From Monosporascus cannonballus (Eukaryota; Ascomycota; Sordariomycetes; Xylariales), in the NCBI GenBank assembly GCA_004154925.1, contig QJNS01000025.1:310001-374000 (forward strand): DNA of 64,000 nt, read 5' to 3'. The first letter of the stretch is position 1. The number at the start of each line of letters is the position of its first letter. Below the pieces are notes generated by a model. That model did no database searches and was not told the origin of the DNA. It saw only the letters and a list, made by a program, of their open reading frames with translations. A program made the position numbers and the translations under genes. This document shows, piece by piece, positions 49,512-60,618 of the stretch.

Positions 49512-51605
49512 ATGGCCCCCTTGGAGGAGCTGGCAAATGCAACTATCGCCAAGCTCGTCCCATCCCAGCAGGAGCTCCATGAGAGGTATTCCTACCAATC
49601 TGACTCCGACAATTCGAAGCTGGTATCCATAATGGCCACCTCACTATCTCTGGCCTCTGTGAGCGTAATAGCCGCTCTTACTGCGTTCTACATGTTCGTG
49701 CGCATGAGGAGGTCTTTTCATCACGAGTGAGTACCCAAGGACTGTGTCCAGTATCGCGCTGTCGTGCGCTAACAACTACGAAGTTTAGTAATGCTCTTGA
49801 TCCAAAGCGATATGATGAAGGCTTTCTGGCTTGTCGTTTGTCCGATCGTCTACTTCACCGAAGGGCAAATTCATTCGTCAGACACATTCTGCCAAGTTTC
49901 TGGATTTTTCCTGACAGTCGCCATCGAGGCTGCCGACATCGCTGCGCTTATGATCGCGTTGCACACGGCCTTAACCCTTCTTCTACCGCACCGTTTTGGC
50001 GCAGAGATTGGTCTCTATCCGTACCGGCGTATTGCCTACCTCTGTTGGGCTGTAGTCCCGATGGTGTTGGCTTCTATAGTGCCTATTAGTGGGGGGACGT
50101 TCGTAGACGACGGACCAAAATGCTACTTGCCGATTTCCCCTACCTGGTACCGTCTGATGCTCAGCTGGATCCCTCGATACATATTCTTCGGGATCATATT
50201 GTTCACTTACGGAGGGGCTTACCTATATGTCAGGCTACAGCTGCGGCAGTTCCGTCAGTTTCAGCGCCGTGTCAGCAGAGCTAGCGGGCGCACCCTGAAT
50301 ACATGTTTTTCCGGAGGTGAGGATCGTCGGCGGCATCGCGGAAGTCGAGTGCACAGCGTTCCAACCATTCCTCCGATTGCGGACCACGGTCTCCTCGCTC
50401 CTGACCAAGCCGACGGGACGGCAGCCGAAGACCAAGGGGGCCGTCATTTCTCCACCGCCTCCACGATTGCCATCGCGAGACGCCCAACTGTGCCGAAACC
50501 AGTACGGTGGACTGAGAGAAGGTCTGTATCATGGAAGCCGGTGAATTTCAACCAGAAAGCTACGCCGACAACGTCCAGCGGACCACAAGATGTTGATGTC
50601 GACCCGGTCGACCAGATCGACCCGATCGACCCAGGACATAGTCACAATGTCACCGAAATCGTCACACTGCAGCCCTCGGAAGGAACACAGCTAAACTTGT
50701 CCATCAACTCGTCCCCTAACTCGTCCATGCCATCAAAACGACCATCCGCACAGTCATCATCAGGGCACAGCCGGTCATTCTGGCGCCGACCCATCTCCCT
50801 CTCGAGCCTCGCATCATCCGTCCACAACATCCTGGACATCCTCCGCCGCGGCCCGCCCGCGCCACCGGGGCCGTCGTCGAGCTCGATCTACCTGCCGCAC
50901 GACGAGACGGAGGCGATGCGGCGGTCGCGCGAGCACACGCAGCGGCAGCTGCGCCTGCTGTTCGTGTACCCGGCCATCTACATGCTGACGTGGGTGGCGC
51001 CGCTGGTGTCGCACGTGCTTGAGCTCATCCGGCGCGGGAGTAGCGGTGGCGGTGGCGGTAGCGGCTTCCTGGAAACCGATCCCGACCCCCAGTCCTCATC
51101 ATCCTCCTCCTCGCCGTACGAGTACAACGAGCCCTTCGGCCTGCAGGTGGCCAGTATCGCGAGCCTATGCGTCGGCGCCGCCGTCGACTGCTGCTTCTTC
51201 AGCGCCTGGGAGAAGCCCTGGCGCCACCTGCAGCGCGGGTTCCGCGAGGGCCTCGCGGCGCGCCTCCACCTCCGCCTGCGCCTGCCGACGGGGCCCAGCG
51301 GCGCGCGTTTTGACCGCGACGACCACCACGGCGGTATCGGTAGCGGTCGCCGGCGGGGCGGCGGCCGCACGCGCGAGGAGCGCAACCGCGACGCCCGCCT
51401 CGCGCAGCTCCGCAGGGACCGCGAGGCCCTCGAGCATCTGGCCGAGGCGGCCGTCGCCGCCGTGCGGCCGAAGAGGGCCGCGCCGAGAGAGTGGTGGGAC
51501 ACCGTGGACGACGACTATGGCGAGTCGGGTGGTGGGGATAGCACTACCACGAGCAACGGGCAGTCCGCGGACCGGGGTTCGATTCATGGCGTGGAGCGGG
51601 AGTGA
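49512..51605 (+). CDS. Git3/Gpr1-like G-protein-coupled receptor
   Basis: Two exons, 49512-49726 and 49784-51605, with a 57-nt intron (GTGAGT, GCTAAC branch, CGAAG); 678 residues. The splice gives SFHHDLVMLLIQSDMMKAFW across the junction, matching the Git3/Gpr1 glucose- or nutrient-sensing receptors that signal through a G-alpha to cAMP/PKA at the plasma membrane. Seven membrane segments: one at the end of exon 1, four in the first 180 residues of exon 2 (including FCQVSGFFLTVAIEAADIAA and LSWIPRYIFFGIILFTYGGA), then a serine-rich third cytosolic loop of about 230 residues, then QLRLLFVYPAIYMLTWVAPL and ASIASLCVGAAVDCCFFSAW. The C-terminal tail is rich in Arg, Gly and Asp. LYPYRR after the third segment and CYLPISPTWYRL are family hallmarks. 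An ATG at 49791 would remove the first segment, so 49512 is preferred. Confidence 0.9.
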
Positions 51606-52455
51606 TTAGTCTTGTAGGCACGGGACAGACAAGGCCGGGCGTTATTTTGGGTTACACATTCAGGGGTTCATTTTTGCCTCCCGGGTGGGGAGGGGGACTA
51701 CAGCGGCATTACGGTATGCATGAGGGTGGGATTTAGCATTTACATCCAGCGTTAGGTAGGTACCTAGCAAAGCCTGGAGTTTGGCAGCATGGGAAGGGAA
51801 ACGGGCATCGGGTATTTGGCATAGGACGTGGAACGGACATTTGCACTTGCGTCTCTTCTCGGCGCGCAAGTTCACCATCAGCATCGGCATCAGCATCAGC
51901 ATCGGCATCGGCATCGGCAGCAGTATCAGCATCATCCGGGCGGGCATTGGGCGGCGTCTAGCATAATATTGTTGCTTGGGTGATTTGGCTGTGATCAGTC
52001 AGTCAGTCGGCCAGTCAGTCAACACGTATGATATGCAGTCAAAAGAAGGGTTGTCACACACACCCGCGAGGCAAGACCGGGGAAGTAATTTCAGTGAAGC
52101 AAAGCCAGGCTCGTTAAGATTGGTATCCTCGGTCTATATCGCGTCTCTCGCACCCTGCCGTGCTATTCCCGAGCGTCGGGCCTCAATACCTACAGGGCGC
52201 GCGCTCGCAGTAAAACTCACGCCGTGCCCCCGTGTAACCGTAAGCCCCAACCCGTGATTGCCCGCCGGTCGAACCACCCGATTCCCGCACTTCCCCGCCC
52301 GTGAATGCAACAATGCAACAACACAGCAACGATTTATCGCACAACGGGCGGGTAAAAACTCCACGGATAAAGCTCGCATCACCCGCACGCCGGCGGGGAT
52401 TGTTTTTTTCCTCTCTTAACATAAATAACTCTCTCGTCCCCTATTCATCCTCTTC
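51606..52455. other. Intergenic between convergent genes
   Basis: Lies between the GPCR 3' end and the amidotransferase-like 3' end. Contains the GGCATC-type microsatellite listed next. No gene seen. Confidence 0.5.
51876..51935. repeat. GGCATC/AGCATC hexamer microsatellite, about 10 units
   Basis: Imperfect 6-bp repeat over about 60 bp. The frames through it (Met-Leu/Met-Pro or Ile-Gly/Ser repeats) are products of the repeat. Confidence 0.9.
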
Positions 52456-53331
52456 TCATTCACGTAAGAACTTCAAGAACAGCTTGGCGACGGCGACGCC
52501 GTCGTGCTCGTCGCCGACCCTGCGCATGCCGTCCTCGAAGACGACGTCGGTGATGATGCCGCCGTAGCGCCGCTTCTCGAGGATCCCGCGGACCATGTCC
52601 TCGGTGAACTCCGGGTGGCCCTGCACCGAGATCAGGCGCTTCGGCGTGTAGAACGCCTGCGTGTCGCAGATGTTAGTCCTCGCGAGGTTCTTGACGCCCG
52701 GGGGGTGAGTGAGGACGGCATCGCGGTGCATCTGGTGGATTCTCTGCGTTGCGACGTGACAGGTCAGTTTGGGGTCGTCAAGTCGGTGGACTTAGGCTAA
52801 AGACGTTGCCACATCTATTGCAAAGCAGGCAAGGGGAGGGGAGGGGACACGGACCAGTTTCTCCAGCCCGAAGAGCTCCTTTCCCTCCTCGTTCAGCTCG
52901 ACCTCGGTGACGCTCAGCTCCCAGCCGCGCTCGCAGCGCGCGACCTTGGCGCCCAGTGCCAGGCCGATGATCTGGTGCCCGAAGCAAACCCCGATGACTC
53001 TGACGCGCCCGTCCTCGAGTACCCGTCTCGTGTACTGTGTGAGCCGTACGATCCACTCCACGTTCTCAAACGCGGATGCCTTAGATCCGGTGATGAGGAC
53101 GGCGTCGATGGTCTCGGGGTCGGGATACGCATCGAGATTGTCGACGATGTCGTGGAAAGACAGTTCGAGCTGGGAAGAGAGGGGCTGCGGCGGGTCGAGC
53201 CCGGCGCATGCGCGCTCGAAGAGATACGTAAAGACATCACCGTACGACCCATACTTAGCCTGGATGTTGGGAGCGGGATTGTCGGCCTCCAGGATAGCGA
53301 GGCGGATTGGTTTGGGAGCGGAGGAGCCCAT
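52456..53331 (-). CDS. Class I glutamine amidotransferase-like protein
   Basis: Two exons, 53331-52855 and 52743-52456, with a 110-nt intron (GTCCGT to CGCAG) and phase 0; 254 residues, usual for the stand-alone fungal family. The GATase fold hydrolyses glutamine or a related gamma-glutamyl amide in the cytosol. The catalytic residues are present: nucleophile Cys116 in GVCFGHQIIG, and His202 and Glu204 in VQGHPEF, with VLITGSKASAFE upstream as the usual strand-loop. The junction reads LEKLRIHQMHRDAVL, as in relatives (inferred from family pattern). The real substrate is not known; several such proteins were named GMP-synthase-like only by fold. It converges on the GPCR gene. Confidence 0.88.
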
Positions 53332-56300
53332 TTCGTATGACGGGGTAGGATGCGAAATAGGATGCGAAGATCTCGGAATTTTAGGTGACGCTGGGTCGAA
53401 GTATCAAGGCAAAGCAAGTTAAGATAACCTCAACAAAAGGAAAGAGAGAGAGGCAGGATGAGCACCGATAGGAAGAGAGAGAAGAGAGATAAATAAATAG
53501 AAAATCTAGTCCGAGAACGAGCGACTGCGCTCACGGGCCATTGAATGGTAATAAGGACAAGGTGTTTGCCCCCGTATTGCTTTTGATCATTCACTCTTTA
53601 GCCAACCAACCTGTTATTTACTATCTTGAGAGCCTCATTCAGAGTATCAACTCCTTCAATGGCGGTATTAAATCCTGGCATTAGTACGGGGTATAACATC
53701 GACAGGGTGAGTGGTGACGGTCCAGGCGGGGGCGGCCAAGTGGAACGGTGAATCCCCGGATACCGAGTTAGTGTATCAACCTACTTTAGTGCAGCAAATG
53801 CACAGGGACTGCAATGCCACTTCGGACCTGACTTTGACGCTTGACTGGCATTACTATTGAATTATCGACTTGAAGTGGGGAAGCGAGATATTGAGTTTCC
53901 TCTCCAGTACGTAATATGGGTAGGAGGGAAATGCAATCGAGTACTGTACCTCGGGTAAGGACTGATAGGCAGAATGGACAGGCGGTGACCTATTTTGGCC
54001 AGTAATGTGATTTGAGGCTCAGCGCCAAGGCCTCGTGAGGCGTGATTCGCCCGCTCAAAAATAAAGTCCCCATACTTAGGTAAGCGGGATGGCTCTCTTG
54101 GAACTGTTGTGATCCGGGTGGGCCAGTGAAGGGTCAATAGCTATACTAGTTGTTTCTCGTGGAAAGACACATTAGATTTCAGACTGTTTTCCTCCGTAAG
54201 CCATTCCAACTCCCCAAGCAGCATTCGACGTTAACAAACTGACGGGGTTCGGACCCGGCTTGGCAGGCCCCTGAGGAGGTGCCTTTGTAGGTTCGAGTTT
54301 ATCCCCGATAGAGCATCTCGCCTAATGTGGTAAAGCTTTAGACTCCCCAGTTCGCAGTCCCTCGGCCCTAGGACCTTGCCTAGCTTTTGACGACCCAGAG
54401 CAAGGTCCGTAAGGCAATATTCCGCGAATGTTGGGACACTCATGCCGCAGGGGCAATCCATACGAGGGGGGACGGCATCATAACCTAGCAAAGGTAATCC
54501 ACTCATTCGGAGGGTTGCTTCCTTCTGCACTATTCTGTCCAGGTCAACACCCGGCTTTATGTCGTGCCTTAGCGTGACGCGAGATCTGGGCCGCCTTGGT
54601 TGCTCAGACCTATCAGTGGGATTGCTCATATAGATCGACTAGAGTATGTAGATACCGCTTAACCATGCGCTTCTTCACCAGGTAGGTCTCGGGTACCATT
54701 ATCAAATCATGTGAGAAGGGGGGTTGAGGGACCTTAGATAATGCTGGCATTAGCGACCTACAACCAGCCAGAGATAATTCCACGTAAGCGATGACCCGAC
54801 CCGTAGTAGCGTTTTGCGGGATCATCTGCTTGCATTATCAGCATGCAGGTAGGATGACGGTAGACGCCAATAGACGATGGAGGGCCATGGTATACCTAGA
54901 CTGACCTCGATTGCGAAAGGTAAGACCGACAGCCTGGTGTGCCATTGCAGAATGACGGCCGCGCATCTCCACAGAAAACTAGGGCTGCGAGAGGCCAGTA
55001 TCCGAGCCCGATCACAGGTGAGCCTGGCAGTCAGTCAGCAGGTAGCCTTTCAGATCCGCGCCATGGTATCCGTGCCTACTAGCAGCCTATCTTGAGGTCC
55101 TTGAGTTTAAGTTCTGACAATTATCCTGCATCCCGTACAACGTTACCTCCGGGTACGGAGCTGAGACTGCACACGGAAGTGTTAGCGTCAGTCTCGAGCT
55201 CGCCGTTATCCTTGCGAGTAGCCTTGATATCACATGTAGATGAACGCGATCACACTCTTGAGTAGCTATTGAATCGACGTCCGTTTAGCCACCTTGGTGA
55301 GTATCGGATGTAGGGTGTCGGTCACCCACGAAGATAGGTAGATATCCACTATTTCAGAAGATTTAAGGGATCAGAAGCGGTTTTCCGGAGCAAACCTACA
55401 GGCCGAGGTAAAATGTAGGACGAAGAGGATAAGCCAGGGAACGGTTGAAATCGGGATCGAGTCATTTTCTCAGACAGGTTGAAACCGGCGCTACTCCGAG
55501 ACCATCCGGGTCGAATGGTATCATTGCACGGCCAAAGTAGGTTAAAGGAGACGGAAAGTTCCGCCGTAGTTGATAGCAGAGAGGTAGTCATGGCAATAGC
55601 GGCCGAGACTCGTGGTGGTCTGAGTCCCATTTGGGCGTTAGCTGAGTCTAGTTAGCCTTCACTCATGCGGAGAAGGATCACCATGACTATGTCGCGCGTG
55701 TGGCCACAGGATGTCAAAGACCAGATATTAGCCAGAGCTGCATCAATATCTCCCGCCGCAACTAAGAATCCACGGCATTAAATCCCGAAGGGTAACCTGG
55801 GGCCAATATCATGCTGGGGAGATATGAAGGTAAGGGGCTAGGGACGTATAAGTGCTATCCTTTTGCTTTATTCCATGTAACCGCAAGGGTTGTCGTCGCA
55901 TTTGGCGATTTGAGGTCTGTAGCCAGATCGACGTGCACTATATCGTGCATCTACGTACCACACTCATTACCGTTAGACAATTCAACGTGAGATGATACGG
56001 GTGGTATTTCTGCGCGTAACAAGCCTGCCGAGCAAAACACATTAATCCCAAGACTTCCACTGCCACAACGAGAGGCCGATGCACATATACTACAGCTCTT
56101 CCTGCAATTCCAAGCTGGAGGGTAGGCGTCAACACGTCGTATGCTTGAGTAAGCCTACCGTGGCTTGGACGGAAGCGATGGCTATCTTACTCCAGCGGCG
56201 CACCATCTAGGATCGGTATTGAGCTGAACTGGTTGGCATGTGTCAGCTGAAGTTGCCATCAACACTGGATAAGTCGTATGAATTACTTCGCCGTCGGCAC

Positions 56301-57231
56301 ATGATAGGAGGCTCAAAGAGCGGTCGGAGAGTTGTAGCCAGGCAAAAGAGAAAAGAGAAAAGAGAAAGGAAAAAAGAAAAAAGAAAGCATGACAGTGGCA
56401 ATATCGAAGCCACGCTGACAGATTGATTATCTAAGATTCGACACCATGCTGACGAATTGTCATCACGAGGTTACGATACAGACTCAACCTCAACACGGCG
56501 TGTGTTGAAGGCTACTCGCATGAGGCCGAAACCCGTGATGGTGAGCATGAGGAAGTCTGCCACTATATGGGCTGAAAGACGGTTGAGGTCAAGGGATAGA
56601 AATTTTCGGGGGCTGTAAAAATGAAGAGAACTGTTGGCATCTAATCAACGGTGGTGCGTTCGTTCTCGATGTAAGCCTGGGCACTCGGCGAGGTATAGAG
56701 ATGAAGCAGGATTACTAAGCTTGGTCATCATGAAGAAGATTCAAAAATTGGCGAAGAAATTGCGGGTCTCCATAGGCAGAGGCGGACAGTGTGTATATAC
56801 GGTGTATATCAACATATTCACTGTGTGCCGAACTTTCGGTCATGATACAATCAACGCCCGAATAACACATGTTCGTCTTTTATCAGTCTTTCAAACACGT
56901 TGTCACAAGTCAATCTCGTACCTGGTCATTATTAATTGCACAACGTTATACAATTCGAACTAATTATATGTCGTCTCTTTTAAGAAGTTATAATTTCAGT
57001 ACTCGGTGGCTCACCTTGTTGTGAGGCCTCAAGCGGAGTCCTCTAGGCAGCTAGTAAACTGCTTACGAGATCGATATTGCTCAAGTCCTGGGTAGCAACA
57101 CGACTTAAGATATTATACCGACGACATACGGAGTAGCGATTATTGTGTGATTGGGGACAAGCAATATCCAGATCTCCGCAACTACTATCGCAACATCCAA
57201 ACGGTCTTATTAATCGCCGGTTTTCACTATC
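53332..57231. other. Long intergenic region, nothing recognised
   Basis: 3.9 kb. Normal GC, apart from a purine-rich AAAAGAG-type tract at about 56,345-56,390. Frames such as 54,231-54,629 (minus) have no motif, no neighbours and no splice pattern that I could support. Confidence 0.5.
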
Positions 57232-58113
57232 ATGGCAGCGTCCTCGGCGCCCATATACTCACTCCCGAACGAGGTAACAAATCCCCACCATCAAAGACTT
57301 ATGTACTTATGTAACACTAACAACCCCTCCAAGGTGCTTATCCAAGTCTTGTCTTCTTTCTCTACGCGCAAGCTCCTCCCCCTCGCCTCCGTCAGCAGAC
57401 GGTTTGCTGGGGTCGTCGGCCGCCTCCACTACTCCCGTCTTCACGAAGCGTCGCTTCTTCAGGATCATGAGCTGATACTCGAGTGCTATCATCCGAGCGT
57501 CAAGATCTCGACGCCGACGCTGTTCTGTGAATACCTCGGCACTGATGGGTTGACAGAGGCTGGTGACGGCGTAAGTTTTGGAGAGATGAATGCGCTGTAC
57601 ACCCGGTTCCGTCCGTACCTCGGCGACGAGCACTTGAGACCCCGTGCCAGGTACCCCACTAGACGCGTAGTGGAAGGCGTAGAAGATAAACTGGCCGAGT
57701 TACCGACGCACGATGTTCATCTCGAAGCTGGCGAAATGTTCTCCCAGCTCTGCACCGTGGCTAGTTTGATCAAAATAGGCCCGAGACGGGGCCTGTTTCT
57801 GAGCATCGCTAATGTCACGGACGGATGGGTAAGAGTGTTCCGAAACTGGCTCGAAAGCCAGGTGGCAAGGCCATCGGACGCCCAGCATCCGGTGGGAGAC
57901 GTCGAGGACGAGTCCATCCTATGGACTAGTTCCGCAAAGGATGTCGGCTTGAAATTCCGCGTCGTTGAGAAAGATGATTCTCGCGCGCCGGTATTCGTGA
58001 CAGCTAGCGAAGAACCCCCAATGTCCTACACCCTGCAATACGAAGGTATGGTGGACTGCTCATTCGGAAGTCCTCAGGAACACGAACTAACGATGCGACC
58101 ACAGAGTTATTGA
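57232..58113 (+). CDS. F-box protein, otherwise unknown
   Basis: Exon 1 57232-57273 and exon 2 57334-58113, joined by removing a 60-nt intron (GTAACA, ACTAAC branch, CCAAG) that is in frame and lacks stops, so an unspliced reading is also open. Splicing yields LPNEVLIQVLSSFSTRKLL and then PLASVSRRFAGVV, a typical F-box that would bind Skp1 in an SCF ubiquitin ligase; 273 residues. The rest (for example FCEYLGTDGLTEAGDGVSFG and LFLSIANVTDGWVRVFRNWL) shows no leucine-rich or WD repeats. Many fungi have such F-box proteins with a conserved but uncharacterised C-terminal half. The substrate is unknown. Confidence 0.8.
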   Translation: MAASSAPIYSLPNEVTNPHHQRLMYLCNTNNPSKVLIQVLSSFSTRKLLPLASVSRRFAGVVGRLHYSRLHEASLLQDHELILECYHPSVKISTPTLFCEYLGTDGLTEAGDGVSFGEMNALYTRFRPYLGDEHLRPRARYPTRRVVEGVEDKLAELPTHDVHLEAGEMFSQLCTVASLIKIGPRRGLFLSIANVTDGWVRVFRNWLESQVARPSDAQHPVGDVEDESILWTSSAKDVGLKFRVVEKDDSRAPVFVTASEEPPMSYTLQYEGMVDCSFGSPQEHELTMRPQSY

Positions 58114-60618
58114 TTCGGACTAATCGACTACTACTCGGCCTTGAGACTTCATTGGCTCAGCAGGTCTATCCTTCAGGTAAAGCAGTCGTGATGGCCCCCA
58201 TGTAAACTTATCGAGGACAAGGATCCAACCAGACTATGGCTGATAGCTGATAGAAAGGCTCTCATGAACATTGAGATATGGGAGAAGGTGGACTCGCTCC
58301 TATGAAAAGATCCACCTTGCTTCTAGCGTGACAAGGTATATGTGAAACCCATGGATCCTTTCATCCACGTTCTCTACCTTCTCCCAAGACTCATTCAGAA
58401 GAGTCCAAGCTACTTAGCCAACTATCGATAAGGTAAGAAGCGAGTCATAGATTGCAGAAAACCCGATGTAGAAACGGCAGCCGATGTGGTTGGGCCCCGC
58501 GAACTCTGCCGGACTCGAAGGGTTCATGATGACCTTCGCTGTCTCCAACTCTACATTTACATTCGAGTGGCGTACCAGGTAGGAGTTGGATTGCCGGTGA
58601 TCCGCATGAACACGGCTTAATATTCTCCGGGTAGTGTAGACGGGGTGCCGGTGAGAGATGGAAGGTTAACGGTGGATGAAACCTTAATATATACTAATAT
58701 ATCGACGTCCAACGGTGTTTATGAAACACGGCTCGTGTGATTCACTGTGGGCGACGATCCACCACAGTGTGCATAGGTATATGATCGCAGCATAATATCC
58801 TCTTCTTGCCGAGCTGCGCTCGACTGTGATTGGTATGTACTGCGAGAAAGCCCGTTGAGCCCACAAAGAGCTTCTCGGGATTCGTTGATAACAGATTCGG
58901 GTAGTGATAGGTAATAGAGACAGGCCAGGCTCTTTCTTAGGCGCGTATGTATGATCGGAAAAACTGACAATATTACAGAAATTCCGCCAGCCGCATATAA
59001 TCGCTATCACAAATGACAAACCTCATAACCAAGGACTCGGTAACGTACGCACTAATTAGGTAAATACTGTATTGAAGGATTTATACGAGACCTGGGCTCA
59101 GCTGCAGTCAGCCAGCCCCCTCAGACGTCGTCTCGCCGACATTACGCGATAAAGAGGCAGCTCGGAAACGGGGATCAAAAATATTGATTACTGATTTGTG
59201 GGATCCCGGATACGTTAGATGTATGTACGGTTCAGGAGGGTGCATCTGAATTATCGATTTTTCTCGGCAGACCGGCTGTTCCTGCATGTGGCCCCCTCCC
59301 CAAACCGACTAACCAATACCCATCACTGCGAGTTGAGTTGGGGGTTTGGGGGTCTCGGGTTCACCCTTACCAGACCAGGGCAAAGCGCGCTTTTAGTCCA
59401 ACATCTGGACATTCCTTTTTCTTTATTCTACTTTTCAATTCGTAGCGCAAGGCCTTCACCGGAGTCAATGGCAACAAAAAGAGCATCAAAGCCCCTCCGA
59501 GCGAAACTCCCCGTAAAGTGAGTACCCCGCGCTTCCTCCTGCCGACAGGGGTTCTTTTTTAGTAAGGACTCGATGTCAACGGTTGTTTCTAGACCCGGTA
59601 GGGCAGAGACACAAGCCAAGCCCCCCAGCCCGCGTCATTCGGGTTTCACCGGGCCCCCTTGGCCCACCGCCCCCTTGGGATTCCCGTCGGCGTACGTAGT
59701 AGAACGCGAACCATCCGACCCTATTCCGGGAAGACATCATGCACATCTCCTGCAAGGGCCACCCTCCTAGCCTGAGATCTGCGTGTCTTTTATCGGATTG
59801 TGTTTGCCACGGTAAAAGCCATCCGTCACACTGGAGGCTGGCAACTTCAGCAGGTTATGGGGGGTCCCAAGAGCGACCAGTATTGAGGACTTGCAACGCA
59901 TCATTGATGAAAAGCAATATTTATATGCAATACTTCCTTTTTAACGGGCGCTCGGGAGCCCCCCATAGGTCAAGCAGGAGCTCATAGGCTCGAGCAAACT
60001 CGGGAGCCTATGCATAGACTCGGCATCAGCCTGATCTGGCTCCGCTTGGACGCTCAGCGATCGCATCCAGACTCTCTAGGCATGAGATCGCGTGTCATCA
60101 CCGTGCAGCTTGCCCGCGACGGGAACCCACCCGTTTGCAATGCGTGGCCCGGCATGTGGAACACTAGCGAGCAGTGACAAGTAGTCTATCACACCAATGC
60201 ATTCATGCGAATAACTTTCGGGGCGGTCGAGCGGGTAGTCCCCAGCCCCAACGCCATCTTCGGACGAATGCTTCTCCCGTGCATAACTGCTGACCGATAT
60301 TACCGTTAACTCGGCCGCCACCTTTGCTTTTGCGTCTGTACGTCCGCGCTCCCTCGCCTTTTCTAATCGCCTCTCCCTATCTATATCTTTCATTTCTGAG
60401 GAGTTGAGCTTCTCCCGAGGCCTAGCAGTCTTTTCCGGGTAAATTTGACATTCGCTTTTCGCCCTGTGGCTTCCGCTCATTTTCGAATTCAAGCAAGCCG
60501 GCCTGTGATGTAGCCGACCTGCGTGCTGACAAGTAACCTGTCGACCCAAAGAAGGAAGATATACATTAACCAAATCAGCTGGCCCTCCATTGGATGGAAG
60601 AGGATAGTGGTTGTTGTC
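58114..60618. other. Intergenic; possible short gene near 59,469, weak
   Basis: No gene I can support. At 59469 an ATG opens MATKRASKPLRAKLPVK and meets a GTGAGT donor near 59,518, which looks like a small first exon, but no convincing second exon follows. A minus frame at 60,076-60,573 with a charged helix (RERRLEKARERGRTDAKAK) is unassigned. Confidence 0.35.

Noticed and set aside
50978..51609. Long alternative frames on both strands in the GC-rich end of the GPCR gene
   Set aside because: Arg/Ala/Ser-rich shadows of the receptor reading frame.
54231..54629. Minus-strand frame of 132 codons
   Set aside because: No recognisable domain, no supporting splice sites and overlap with other random frames; length alone is weak evidence.
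60076..60573. Minus-strand frame of 165 codons divergent from the MFS gene
   Set aside because: Only a short charged helix is visible; it would overlap the MFS upstream region and I could not support a gene.
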